Positions 1 to 8,024 are shown, numbered from the stretch's first letter. The stretch is 16,044 nt of DNA from Ruminococcus flavefaciens (GCA_002350065.1 DEDQ01000083.1:1-16044), one strand, 5' to 3'. The notes: a model not told the origin generated them from the sequence alone. Numbers and translations are program-made.

Positions 1-23
1 AGCTTATCGCTGTCGATTTTCAT
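1..23 (-). CDS. 5' end of a gene downstream of the ECF sigma factor (partial)
   Basis: Only the first residues (MKIDSDK) are inside the window; the gene continues past the left edge. The sigma factor stop overlaps an ATG at 27-29 as ATGA, but AGGAGG at 31-36 is only one base from that ATG. It lies 7 bases from the ATG at 21-23, which is therefore the better start. Tight coupling to an ECF sigma gene often means an anti-sigma or membrane sensor protein. That is inference from position only; no domain is visible. Confidence 0.6.
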
Positions 24-25
24 AT

Positions 26-595
26 TCATACCTCCTCTATGCCGTTTTCGGCAAGCAGCGTTTTCAGCTTCGCACGCGCGCGTGTGCTTCGCTTTTGAAC
101 TGCCGCCTCGGACATTTTAAGTACGGCGGCTATCTCGCGGACAGTCCTGCCGTAGTAATACTGCTGTGTGATTATGACGGAATCAGGCTCACCGAGACGT
201 TTTATGCAATCCGTGAGTATCCGCCGGAGCTCGGCCTGCTCTGAGCTTTTCTCCACATTTTCCGGAGAGCTTACCTCGGGGAAATCCTCACTGTCTGAGG
301 ATATCGTCCTCCCGCTGTGAGGTGAGAGTCTGCGGAAGTAATCCACCGCTTTGCGCCTTGCGATTATGCCGATGAGCCCCTTGAGGTCGCCCTCGTACCC
401 GGAATCCCCGCCGCAGACTCGGTATACGTCCGCGAAAACATCGCTGACGCATTCCTCGATATCCTCGCGGCTCGCGCAGGTTCGGAGCTTCTGAGCGGCT
501 ATCGCGTAAACGTATGCGCAGTATTCGTCAAACAGAGCTCGTCTGCCCTCAGCCGGAGACTTTTTCATCTTCACGCGGAGCTGGCTGTCCGTCAT
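26..595 (-). CDS. ECF-type RNA polymerase sigma factor (sigma-70 family)
   Basis: This is a 189-residue alternative sigma factor that should direct RNA polymerase to a small set of promoters. Residues about 16-92 look like sigma region 2: the EDIEECVSDVF segment, then an ARRKAVDYFRR helix. Residues about 122-182 look like sigma region 4, with a helix-turn-helix near 150-175 (GRTVREIAAVLKMSEAAVQK) and the usual basic tail. An acidic, serine-rich linker separates them, and there is no region 1 or 3, as expected for ECF factors. The frame is open up to 658, but the ATG at 595 has a ribosome site (AAGGTGG, 7-nt spacing) and gives the normal ECF length. The stop overlaps a downstream start, so the pair is probably cotranscribed. 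Its regulon and inducing signal cannot be read from the sequence. Confidence 0.88.
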   Translation of the reverse strand: MTDSQLRVKMKKSPAEGRRALFDEYCAYVYAIAAQKLRTCASREDIEECVSDVFADVYRVCGGDSGYEGDLKGLIGIIARRKAVDYFRRLSPHSGRTISSDSEDFPEVSSPENVEKSSEQAELRRILTDCIKRLGEPDSVIITQQYYYGRTVREIAAVLKMSEAAVQKRSTRARAKLKTLLAENGIEEV

Positions 596-727
596 ATATT
601 CACCACCTTTGAACCGATTCATTGACCCTACTCGCGGGACATCAGCAAAACCGGACATAAATACAGATTATTTTTGAGTGAAAAAAATTAAAATCACCTG
701 TTCTCTGTTTTCAGTGCTTTCTGTTCT

Positions 728-757
728 ATTTTAACACACAGATTACAGGACAGTCAA
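728..757 (-). promoter_or_regulatory. Predicted housekeeping promoter for the ECF sigma gene
   Basis: On the minus strand TTGACT (752-757) and TAAAAT (728-733) are 18 nt apart. Transcription would start near 721, leaving about 125 nt of untranslated leader before the ATG at 595. The motif resembles a vegetative SigA promoter rather than an ECF autoregulated one. Confidence 0.55.
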
Positions 758-788
758 CTATAATAAATCGGTTTTGCAAGCGACAGTA

Positions 789-818
789 TTGACTTTTTTG
801 CGGATGCTGTGCTATAAT
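789..818 (+). promoter_or_regulatory. Predicted extended -10 promoter for the dockerin esterase gene
   Basis: TTGACT (789-794) and TATAAT (813-818) are 18 nt apart, and a TGC extension (810-812) sits directly before the -10. Start would be near 825, about 40 nt upstream of the ATG at 865. It is back-to-back with the predicted sigma-gene promoter, about 30 nt away. Confidence 0.75.
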
Positions 819-864
819 AGTGCAAAAGCTCAGTTTCATGCGAAATATAAAAGGAGAATGGATT

Positions 865-2574
865 ATGAAAAAGCTTGCATCAGTTGCTCTGGCAGTTGTT
901 TCAGCGGCAACGCTCGCGGGACTTACTGCATCGGCGGCAGTTCAGCCTTCCGTCAGGGAGCTAAGAGACCTCGGTGATGCCATTTTGGGCAAATCGGCTG
1001 TTGCTGAGAAACATGACATAAACGGCGACGGGAATGTAGATGTTTATGACCTCGTCACGATGCGAAAAGAGTTCGGTCATACCGGCGTTTTCACAAGTGA
1101 GGAGTTCAGAGCTGACGATGAAAATGTCCGCTATATCGGCAGGGGATTCTCTGACGATGACGGAGTATACTGGCTCGTTCAGAGCGGAGCTTCTGCGGAA
1201 TTCACCATAACCGGCAGAGCGGCTTCGATAGACCTCCGCGGCGATTATTACGTTGTAAGCAATAAGGAAAACTGTCCGCGTTATGCGATATTCGTTGACG
1301 GTGAGCTCTTCTGTGACGAGCAGCTATCCAGTAAAAGGACTTCCGTTGAGCTTTTCAGCGGCGAGGAATCCCGCACTGTTACTGTGAAGATAATGCATCT
1401 CTCCGAAGCGAATCAGGGAGCGGTCGGCATTGATAAAATTACTGTCGATTCGGACGTTCCTGTTCCGGTAGCTCCTACTATTGGCAAAAAAATGCGTATC
1501 GAGTTCATCGGCGACTCTATAACCTGTGCGTACGGAGTTGAAGGCAAAGACCAGTATGAAGGCTTCAAGGTATCGACTGAGAATTTCATGAAGTCCTATG
1601 CGTATCTGACTGCGGAGAAGCTTGGAGCAGAGTGCTCGGCGGTCAGCTACAGCGGCTACGGAATAGTTTCCGGATACTCATCGAGCGGAAACAAGCAGGG
1701 CGAAAAGATAGTGCCGGACAACTATGAAAATGTCGGATCTGGCAGCTATAAAAAGCCGTGGGATTTTGGATCCAATAAGAATGATGTCGTGGTCATAAAC
1801 CTCGGAACAAATGATGATACCTACGTTTCCAAGGACTTCGATTCGCGTTCGCCCGAGTATACAAAGGGGTATGCTGAATTCCTTGAAAAAGTCCACAGGT
1901 TCAACCCCGATGCTTACATTATCTGCACACTCGGAACTATGGGCTGTACCGAGCTGTATCCCTGCATTGAGCAGGCGGTTGAGCTGTTCAGAGCTGAAAC
2001 AGGCTGGGAGAAGATAATGTGCTATCAGTCGCAGACTCAGTCTCAGGACGACGGCTACGGTTCTGACTGGCATCCGAGCGCTAAAACGCATCAGAACAGT
2101 GCATATGTGCTCGCGGATAAGATATGTCAGGCTCTCGGTATAGAGTCGGATCAGTACGGCATTGACGCTGCGGCGCAGGCAAAGTTCTCTTACGTCAAAA
2201 GCGATGACGCGAATATGAGCGCATATTTCAGCGATTGGGACAGGTCTTACCACATCACCACTGTTACCGGCGGAAGCAATGCTAAGTCCATACAGGCGAA
2301 GGTGTCGGATATCGAGCTTCGCAAGGGCGGCAAATATCGTCTTGAGTTCAAGCTTGAAACTGACAAGGGACACGATATCCCGCTCAGAGTTTCCGGAGCT
2401 GCGAGCGGTACGCTTTTCCATGATGATTCAATTACCGGAACAGGCTCCAAGACCGGATATGAAGCTGTTTTCACCGCGTCTGAAAGTGGTCAGGCGGAAA
2501 TCGTTTTCGATATCGGAGGGGTTGATGCTCTCAGGTGCAGCATCTATGACCTCAGACTTGTACGTATCGGCTGA
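865..2574 (+). CDS. Secreted CE2-like SGNH acetyl esterase with N-terminal dockerin
   Basis: A 569-residue exported esterase, probably removing acetyl groups from xylan or other plant polysaccharide. The start at 865 has AAGGAG 8 nt upstream; an upstream in-frame extension to 820 lacks a comparable site and would begin at the promoter. Residues 1-24 form a signal peptide (cleavage near ASA). Residues about 30-70 are dockerin-like: a helix (VRELRDLGDAILGK), then one calcium loop with D51, N53, D55, D59 and D62. Residues about 75-195 are a beta-sandwich as in CE2 enzymes. The SGNH domain follows, with nucleophile S218 in FIGDSIT, oxyanion G314/N316 in LGTND and catalytic H403 in DWHP. The usual DxxH Asp position is Ser400, which fits the Ser-His dyad known in CE2. 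Residues about 437-569 look like a carbohydrate-binding beta-sandwich. Cellulosome attachment and exact substrate are inferred. Confidence 0.85.
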   Translation: MKKLASVALAVVSAATLAGLTASAAVQPSVRELRDLGDAILGKSAVAEKHDINGDGNVDVYDLVTMRKEFGHTGVFTSEEFRADDENVRYIGRGFSDDDGVYWLVQSGASAEFTITGRAASIDLRGDYYVVSNKENCPRYAIFVDGELFCDEQLSSKRTSVELFSGEESRTVTVKIMHLSEANQGAVGIDKITVDSDVPVPVAPTIGKKMRIEFIGDSITCAYGVEGKDQYEGFKVSTENFMKSYAYLTAEKLGAECSAVSYSGYGIVSGYSSSGNKQGEKIVPDNYENVGSGSYKKPWDFGSNKNDVVVINLGTNDDTYVSKDFDSRSPEYTKGYAEFLEKVHRFNPDAYIICTLGTMGCTELYPCIEQAVELFRAETGWEKIMCYQSQTQSQDDGYGSDWHPSAKTHQNSAYVLADKICQALGIESDQYGIDAAAQAKFSYVKSDDANMSAYFSDWDRSYHITTVTGGSNAKSIQAKVSDIELRKGGKYRLEFKLETDKGHDIPLRVSGAASGTLFHDDSITGTGSKTGYEAVFTASESGQAEIVFDIGGVDALRCSIYDLRLVRIG

Positions 2575-2582
2575 TAAGAATT

Positions 2583-2613
2583 AACGGACAGGCAGATATG
2601 CCTGTCCGTTTTG
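2583..2613 (+). terminator. Intrinsic terminator after the dockerin esterase gene
   Basis: A perfect hairpin pairs 2583-2594 with 2599-2610 around a GATA tetraloop, with a short T run (2609-2612). It begins 9 nt after the stop codon. The U tract is short but the stem is strong. Confidence 0.8.
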
Positions 2614-2700
2614 TCAGGACGTATCCCGGTTTCCTCTTATTATAGGTGTGTGACAGCTTGGAAACCCGTACTGAATGATAAAAAATATGACTTTTATTAG

Positions 2701-2729
2701 CATAAGCATTGACAATAGTATGCCTTATG
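2701..2729 (+). repeat. Imperfect inverted repeat over the protease promoter
   Basis: CATAAGCA (2701-2708) is mirrored by TGCCTTATG (2721-2729) with one extra base. The arms flank the -35 hexamer at 2709-2714. The placement would suit a repressor operator, but no regulator is identified and chance is possible in this AT-rich stretch. Confidence 0.3.
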
Positions 2730-2738
2730 TGTTAAACT
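2709..2738 (+). promoter_or_regulatory. Predicted promoter for the S8 protease gene
   Basis: TTGACA (2709-2714) and TAAACT (2733-2738) are 18 nt apart, or 17 if the -10 is read as TTAAAC. Transcription would begin near 2745, leaving a leader of about 40 nt. This argues against translation from the in-frame ATG at 2743. Confidence 0.55.
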
Positions 2739-2784
2739 ATCTGTGGATATTATGTTACTAATACTGAGCCGGGAGGAAGTATTC

Positions 2785-5304
2785 ATGAAACGCAGTAAGC
2801 AGAACAGAATGCCAAAAGTGAAAAAAAGATCGTCATTTCCCATAGTCTTTTCACTGCTGTTAGTGCTCGCTCTTCTGATAGGAGCTCTTGACGCAGCCGT
2901 GTATATCAGATTCTACAGGAGCGGCTGGTACAAAAACAAGAAGAATCCGGCGGTAATGGTGGATATGACCGAACCTTCTGACGATGAAGAGATCGGCAGA
3001 CTGTATTATGCTCCGCTTGAAAAGGAGCATATCGTCGAGACCAATGAAACCACCGGTTCCGGATATATAGACAACGAGGTCCTCGTCGTTGCCGCTGACG
3101 GCGTTTCGCGTGAGCAGGTGGCTGAGCTTGCGACTTCGTACAATGCTGAGGTAGTAGGCGAGATAGAGGTAACAGGAGATTATCAGCTCCGTCTTTCGGC
3201 GGCTCCCGATGATATAGACAGCATCGTTGAGAGCATTTCCACTGAGCCGATAGTTGACTCTGCATCGCTGAACTACGTTGCCGCTATTTCAAGCGAGGGC
3301 GACATAGGAAATTTCTATTACGGCAGAGAGTGGGAAGGCGAGTTCAAAGGCTTGATACAAAGCCACAATAAATCGTGGGGCTTTGACTACATAAATACTC
3401 AGGCCGCATGGAACGAGCTTGACCAGCATTCGGCTGATGTCGACCCTGTAAAGGTAGGAGTCTGTGACGAAGGCTTTTCGTCCACTCACCCCGATCTCGG
3501 ATTCGCAGGATTTTTTTATGATAACTACAATAATCTGGTAAATCTCTCTGATGATCAGAAGGCGCACGGCACACACGTAAGCGGTACCTTTGCCGCGAAT
3601 GCTGATGATAAGATAGGCATATGCGGAGTATATCCCTACGGCAAAGGAAATCTTTACGGAGCTTCTGTGGAAGGCGCCGAGAAGTATTCCGAAAACGGCA
3701 GCTTTTTTACGTCAGTAATGTGTGAAAAGGTCACATTCGGCGAATTGATAGTCAGAAATGTCAAGGTCATCAATTTCAGCATGGGCTTCAATTATAAGGC
3801 GAATTTATATACCGATTCCAAAGGAAATGTTGACTCTGCAGGTCTTTCTAAGTTCTGGAATGATCCTTCCTCTCACACTTATGCTGAAAATATATCGAGA
3901 GTGCTCGGAAGCTTCTATAACAGAATGCTCATGAACGGATATGATTTCGTTCTGTGTGCATCAGCCGGAAACGATTCTACTGCCGATACCGGTCATCTTG
4001 AGGCGAAATACAACTCTCCGCTGACTCTTATAGATCAGGCGGAATTTCCGGACGTTTATGACAGAATAATCGTTGTTGGTGCTTTGGAGAAAGGCGGATT
4101 ATTATCTCCCGGCGTTTCTGTGACATCTTTTTCAAACGGAGGTTCAAGAACTGATATCTATGCTCCGGGAAAAAGGATCTATTCGACTTATCACGAAAAA
4201 TTCAGTGATTATTATGATTACCTGAACGGAACATCAATGGCAACTCCGCACGTTGCGGGAGTTGCCGCTATGGTCTGGAGCGCGAACCGTTCGCTCTCCG
4301 GCGCTCAGGTAAAGGAGCTCATCGTCAACAATCCTAACCCGAGCGAGACTTCGATTAAGACGCTTGATGCTTATCAGCCTGTTTGTGCTGCGTTAGGACT
4401 TCCTGATACCGGAATAAGTGCAGACAGCGATGACGGCGCTCTTTACGGCTTTGTATTTGAAAAGGGACCGCTTGGCAAGGAGATATCGAGTGCAAAGGTC
4501 ACGATAACACGCAAGTCCTCTCATGAGAAATATACGTCATGGACTGACCCGTTTGGCCATTACGAGATAATCGCTCCCGAGGGCGACTACACAATTCAGG
4601 TCAAAGCTATGGGTTACAAGGACTATAAACCTGCGGTAACTGTACACATAAACAAGTGCCAGCTCACTTATCTCGGCAAGCTGAAGCTCAAAAAGGGCAA
4701 GAGCAGTCTCGACCCGGATGAAAAGGGAATCCCGGCTCCTAAAATAGGCAGGATATACACTCCCGAGGACCTCAGGACGTTCTTCCCCGAGGGAACAGAG
4801 GATTATGAACAAATATTTGATATCCTGAAGATAAGGGCGTGGACATATTACGACGGCAATCTCTATGCGATATTGGACCGCTCTGTTCCGCCGAGTCTTG
4901 TGAACTTGATAACTACTCTCGAGGACAGCTTCCACCTTATAACTGTCGGAAGTGAGGGCGAGCAGAAGCTTGCTGAGGAGCTTATGACCTACGGCAAACG
5001 CCAGATGTACAGCTCCGGCGGAGTTGTTGACGATGACGGCGGCATTTTCAGTGCAAACGGAGAGGACAATACGTATACCAATTGGCAGGCGGGACGTCCA
5101 AACCGATACGGCAGCGAGAACGGTGACGACATCATTACGGTATACCGCGGTCCCGGAAAAATGCCGAAAACCAACGCCGATTACGGCTGCTGGCTTGATA
5201 CGCCTGAATTCGAGTATGGTATATTTAAGGATGATGATACAGTCCTTTCGAGCGGTATAATTATTGAAATTGAATTATTCGGAAAAAGTGACGGTTCTGA
5301 ATAA
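2785..5304 (+). CDS. Membrane-anchored subtilisin-like (S8) protease with C-type-lectin-like C-terminus
   Basis: An 839-residue surface serine protease. The start at 2785 follows GGGAGG with 8-nt spacing. A basic N-terminus and a hydrophobic helix at about 18-40 without a clear cleavage site suggest an uncleaved anchor with the rest outside. Residues about 93-168 resemble a subtilisin prodomain. The peptidase domain (about 195-540) has the full catalytic set: D228, H261 in HGTHVSG, oxyanion N396 in SAGND and S484 in GTSMATPHVAG. Residues about 551-637 match a carboxypeptidase-regulatory-like domain (LYGFVFE, then DPFGHYEIIAPEGDYTI). Residues about 687-812 look like a C-type lectin fold: HLITVGSEGEQ resembles the family's LVTI.S.EEQ, and TYTNWQAGRPN resembles YTNW.PGEPN. 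The WND-like site reads CWLDTP. There is no dockerin or sortase motif, so anchoring probably depends on the N-terminal helix. The substrate is unknown. Confidence 0.88.
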   Translation: MKRSKQNRMPKVKKRSSFPIVFSLLLVLALLIGALDAAVYIRFYRSGWYKNKKNPAVMVDMTEPSDDEEIGRLYYAPLEKEHIVETNETTGSGYIDNEVLVVAADGVSREQVAELATSYNAEVVGEIEVTGDYQLRLSAAPDDIDSIVESISTEPIVDSASLNYVAAISSEGDIGNFYYGREWEGEFKGLIQSHNKSWGFDYINTQAAWNELDQHSADVDPVKVGVCDEGFSSTHPDLGFAGFFYDNYNNLVNLSDDQKAHGTHVSGTFAANADDKIGICGVYPYGKGNLYGASVEGAEKYSENGSFFTSVMCEKVTFGELIVRNVKVINFSMGFNYKANLYTDSKGNVDSAGLSKFWNDPSSHTYAENISRVLGSFYNRMLMNGYDFVLCASAGNDSTADTGHLEAKYNSPLTLIDQAEFPDVYDRIIVVGALEKGGLLSPGVSVTSFSNGGSRTDIYAPGKRIYSTYHEKFSDYYDYLNGTSMATPHVAGVAAMVWSANRSLSGAQVKELIVNNPNPSETSIKTLDAYQPVCAALGLPDTGISADSDDGALYGFVFEKGPLGKEISSAKVTITRKSSHEKYTSWTDPFGHYEIIAPEGDYTIQVKAMGYKDYKPAVTVHINKCQLTYLGKLKLKKGKSSLDPDEKGIPAPKIGRIYTPEDLRTFFPEGTEDYEQIFDILKIRAWTYYDGNLYAILDRSVPPSLVNLITTLEDSFHLITVGSEGEQKLAEELMTYGKRQMYSSGGVVDDDGGIFSANGEDNTYTNWQAGRPNRYGSENGDDIITVYRGPGKMPKTNADYGCWLDTPEFEYGIFKDDDTVLSSGIIIEIELFGKSDGSE

Positions 5305-5307
5305 AAC

Positions 5308-5342
5308 AAAACGCATGGAGGAAATATCCTTCATGCGTTTTT
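5308..5342. terminator. Bidirectional terminator between convergent genes
   Basis: A 15-bp stem (5308-5322 with 5327-5341, one G-T wobble) closes on an AATA loop. The A-rich left flank and T-rich right flank give U runs on both strands. It begins 3 nt after the protease stop and ends 4 nt before the dockerin hydrolase stop on the other strand, so it can serve both genes. Confidence 0.88.
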
Positions 5343-5345
5343 CGT

Positions 5346-7934
5346 TTACATACCAAGGAGGAAGCGGGTTATTCCCACAAGGTCGGAAATGCTGTATCTG
5401 CCGTCATTATCCACGAGGCTCCTGCGTATAAGTACCTGATCGAAAACATCGACTCTGCCGTCTGAATCTGCGTCCCAGCTGTTTGCAGGAGCGGCATATC
5501 CGTAGAATGCAAGCTCATTGAGGTCGCCGCCGTCCTTGACTATTTTCAGGCAGTTTGTCGGAGCTGAATCCTCTGTCAGAGTTACCGAGCGGCTCATGTA
5601 GCTGTCGAGGCGGCTGCTCCACAGGAGAGTATCTGTATTCGCGTCATATACCGATATACCGCCGGTTCCGAAGGTGTCGAAAACTGCGAAGCCGTTGAAA
5701 ACACAGGGCTTGTCGAAGAAAACATATCCGGTGATGCCGGACTTGTTTACATTAGTTTCGGGAGTTTTCAGTCCGCTGGTATTCCCATAAACGGGAGAGG
5801 GCATTGTTTCCGGTTCGTCGAACATACGATAGAACTGGTTGAGCGTTCCGTCCGCGGGAGCTGACGTCAGGTCGCAGAGTTCTCCGGTTTTGTTCTTGCT
5901 GAGACTTACTGCCGCCGGTCTGAGCTGCATATTGCTGCCGTTAGAGTATGTTTCGAGGTCGTCGGTGAGCGTGATGTAAACAGGTGTTTCCGAGAGACCG
6001 ACCTTTACCGTGTCGTTTTCGATGTTCAGCATGGATGTTCTGCCCTCGGCGATACCCATTTCCGGAACCGTGAGATATGCGTATTTTTTGCCCTCAGCCG
6101 GTATCTCATACACGCCGTCTGCGGAGCTTTCCCATGTGTTTGCGCATTTAACGAGCCTGTTTTTGCCGCTGATATCGCGGAATGTGTTCACCCAGTATCC
6201 GTCGCCGCGAGTTTCCTCCGTCCACACGGAATTATCCAGCACATTCGACATACACGAGAGGTAATACCACGCAAGTTTTTTGTCCCATTTGCCTTTCTGA
6301 GTAACAAGACCGGAATTGTAGTAAACTCCTTCGCCCTCGTCGCGGAGCTGGAATTTCGTGATGTAGTCCACATTGTTGTTTTCAAGGGCGCTGAGGTAAG
6401 TTCTTGCGACACGATGTGCATACCGGAGCTGATACTCCTCATCGTCGTGAGCGTCAACTCCTTCTTTCACGCAGTCGCTCATCGGCACTTCAAATTCGGA
6501 TATCCACAATTCAGTATCGGGAGCGTTTTCGTTCATCCATTTTTTCAGCTCGCTGATAGTGCTGCGGAGGCTGCTCTCCTCGATATCAGGTGAATCAGCT
6601 CCGATGTGAACGTTTATGATATCCACTGCAAATCTGCCGTCGGAGCGGTTATAATCGAACCATAGCTTCATCTCGTCGAGGTACTGTATCACCGTTGAAT
6701 AGCCTACAAGTCCGCCCATTGCGAGCTTGAACGACGGGTCGGCTGTGTGAACTCCGGCATTCGGTATCTTTCCCTCGTGACCGTCATAGTCAGCGGAGCA
6801 CATCGCCGCAAGCTCATACGGTGAGAAGTAGTTAGCCTTGCCTGCCCAGCTCTTATTCGGCTCGTTGGAATTTTCAACTGCCGTGAGATAGCCAAGACCT
6901 GTTTTGGCTTCCTGAGCATCTGTTATATTCAGCGTTTTCTGTTCTATATCCTTATTGCTGCCATAGCGTGCTGCGACCTGATACATAGCCTGAGCGTGTA
7001 TCGCGTAGCTTTCAGGGTCAAGGGTATCGGCTCCAGCGGGAACGGGTATCTCGTTTGCTTTTGTTCCTCCGGAAATAGCCGTACTTCCGCCCTGTATGCA
7101 TGGTATGATATTTATCCCGCGGTCGTGGAGGCTCTTGTAATAGCTGTCCATATCGCCCCATGTTCCCTGCGTGAATTTCACCTTGCAGTCGGCGTCGAGC
7201 AGCCAGCTGAGGTTGTGATATTCGCGGATAGTTCCTGCGGACATCATAGCCGTCATCGGGTCGTCGATGAATGCGTTGAAGCCGACTCTTTTTCCGGCGG
7301 GGAGCGCCTTTTCGTCTGTAGGATACAGCGATGCTTTCGGAGCGGTTTTGCTTTGCTGTGCCACAGTGAGCTCACTTGCCTTATAACCGTATATTGCCAG
7401 CTCGCTTACGCCGCTGTCGCAGTAATCGGAGCTGAAATGCAGATAACGGGTCGGCTCCGGACTATCGAAGCTTATCACGCGCCAGCTGTTGTAGTAGTCC
7501 ATTTTCTGCTGAGCTATCTTGTGCCAGCTGAAAGGCTCGCCGTCAGAGATAGTCCAAACGGGAGTGCCGTTCGTGTCAAGAAATGCTATCGCAGTTATCA
7601 CGTAATTTGCGCCCATATCCATATAAAAAGAAGCGGGACCGTATTCCATCTGCTGGTTAGGAGTCCAGTTTGCTTTGGAGGTCGCTTTCATGACTTCGCT
7701 GCCGACGTTCATGTTATCGGGGCTTGCCGGAGCTTTATCCTGCTCGTCAAAGAGAAAGGAAACGTCCCTGAGATATGTTCCTTTGCTGAGGTGTACGAAG
7801 TTCTCGTCGTGAATGACAAAGCTGCTCACGCTGATGAGTCCGGACTTGTCCGCTGCCGAGACGGGGTACGCCGCAAAGCTTTCTGCCGCTATTGAAAGAA
7901 CTGCTGCAAGGGCGGTTATCCTGTTGTGTTTCAT
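5346..7934 (-). CDS. Secreted clan GH-A-like glycoside hydrolase with two discoidin-like domains and C-terminal dockerin
   Basis: An 862-residue exported protein, probably a cellulosomal polysaccharide-degrading enzyme. The ATG at 7934 is chosen because GGGAGG lies 7 nt upstream; the in-frame ATG at 7949 falls beside that site and has none of its own. Residues 1-28 are a signal peptide ending VSAA. Residues about 52-184 and 685-813 are related beta-sandwich domains, ending SELAIYGY and NELAFYGY, of discoidin/CBM32 type. Between them, about 215-565, lies a probable TIM barrel. E358 in NSNEP is the likely acid/base and E480 in LWISEFE the likely nucleophile, as in clan GH-A. A small beta domain follows (about 570-660). 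The C-terminal dockerin (819-862) has one complete calcium loop (D821, D823, D825, D829, D832) and a second lacking the first Asp. The GH family and substrate could not be assigned. Transcription is from its own promoter, convergent with the protease gene. Confidence 0.8.
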   Translation of the reverse strand: MKHNRITALAAVLSIAAESFAAYPVSAADKSGLISVSSFVIHDENFVHLSKGTYLRDVSFLFDEQDKAPASPDNMNVGSEVMKATSKANWTPNQQMEYGPASFYMDMGANYVITAIAFLDTNGTPVWTISDGEPFSWHKIAQQKMDYYNSWRVISFDSPEPTRYLHFSSDYCDSGVSELAIYGYKASELTVAQQSKTAPKASLYPTDEKALPAGKRVGFNAFIDDPMTAMMSAGTIREYHNLSWLLDADCKVKFTQGTWGDMDSYYKSLHDRGINIIPCIQGGSTAISGGTKANEIPVPAGADTLDPESYAIHAQAMYQVAARYGSNKDIEQKTLNITDAQEAKTGLGYLTAVENSNEPNKSWAGKANYFSPYELAAMCSADYDGHEGKIPNAGVHTADPSFKLAMGGLVGYSTVIQYLDEMKLWFDYNRSDGRFAVDIINVHIGADSPDIEESSLRSTISELKKWMNENAPDTELWISEFEVPMSDCVKEGVDAHDDEEYQLRYAHRVARTYLSALENNNVDYITKFQLRDEGEGVYYNSGLVTQKGKWDKKLAWYYLSCMSNVLDNSVWTEETRGDGYWVNTFRDISGKNRLVKCANTWESSADGVYEIPAEGKKYAYLTVPEMGIAEGRTSMLNIENDTVKVGLSETPVYITLTDDLETYSNGSNMQLRPAAVSLSKNKTGELCDLTSAPADGTLNQFYRMFDEPETMPSPVYGNTSGLKTPETNVNKSGITGYVFFDKPCVFNGFAVFDTFGTGGISVYDANTDTLLWSSRLDSYMSRSVTLTEDSAPTNCLKIVKDGGDLNELAFYGYAAPANSWDADSDGRVDVFDQVLIRRSLVDNDGRYSISDLVGITRFLLGM

Positions 7935-7994
7935 ACTGCTGCCTCCCATGTGTTGATGTCGTGTTTGAGAAGTAAACTCAAAGTATATATAATA

Positions 7995-8024
7995 ATTGTA
8001 ACATCACGCGGGGGACGGAGTCAA
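7995..8024 (-). promoter_or_regulatory. Predicted promoter for the dockerin hydrolase gene
   Basis: On the minus strand TTGACT (8019-8024) and TACAAT (7995-8000) are 18 nt apart. The start would be near 7988, giving a leader of about 55 nt before the ATG at 7934. The stretch from 8025 to the dapL terminator near 8146 holds no recognisable gene or motif. Confidence 0.55.

Noticed and set aside
1678..2421. A 247-codon open frame on the minus strand
   Set aside because: It overlaps the esterase catalytic and C-terminal regions in antisense, and nothing in it resembles a protein family.
6996..7895. A 299-codon open frame on the plus strand
   Set aside because: It is fully antisense to the dockerin hydrolase, has no ribosome site or recognisable domain, and its cysteine/valine-rich translation is typical of a shadow frame.
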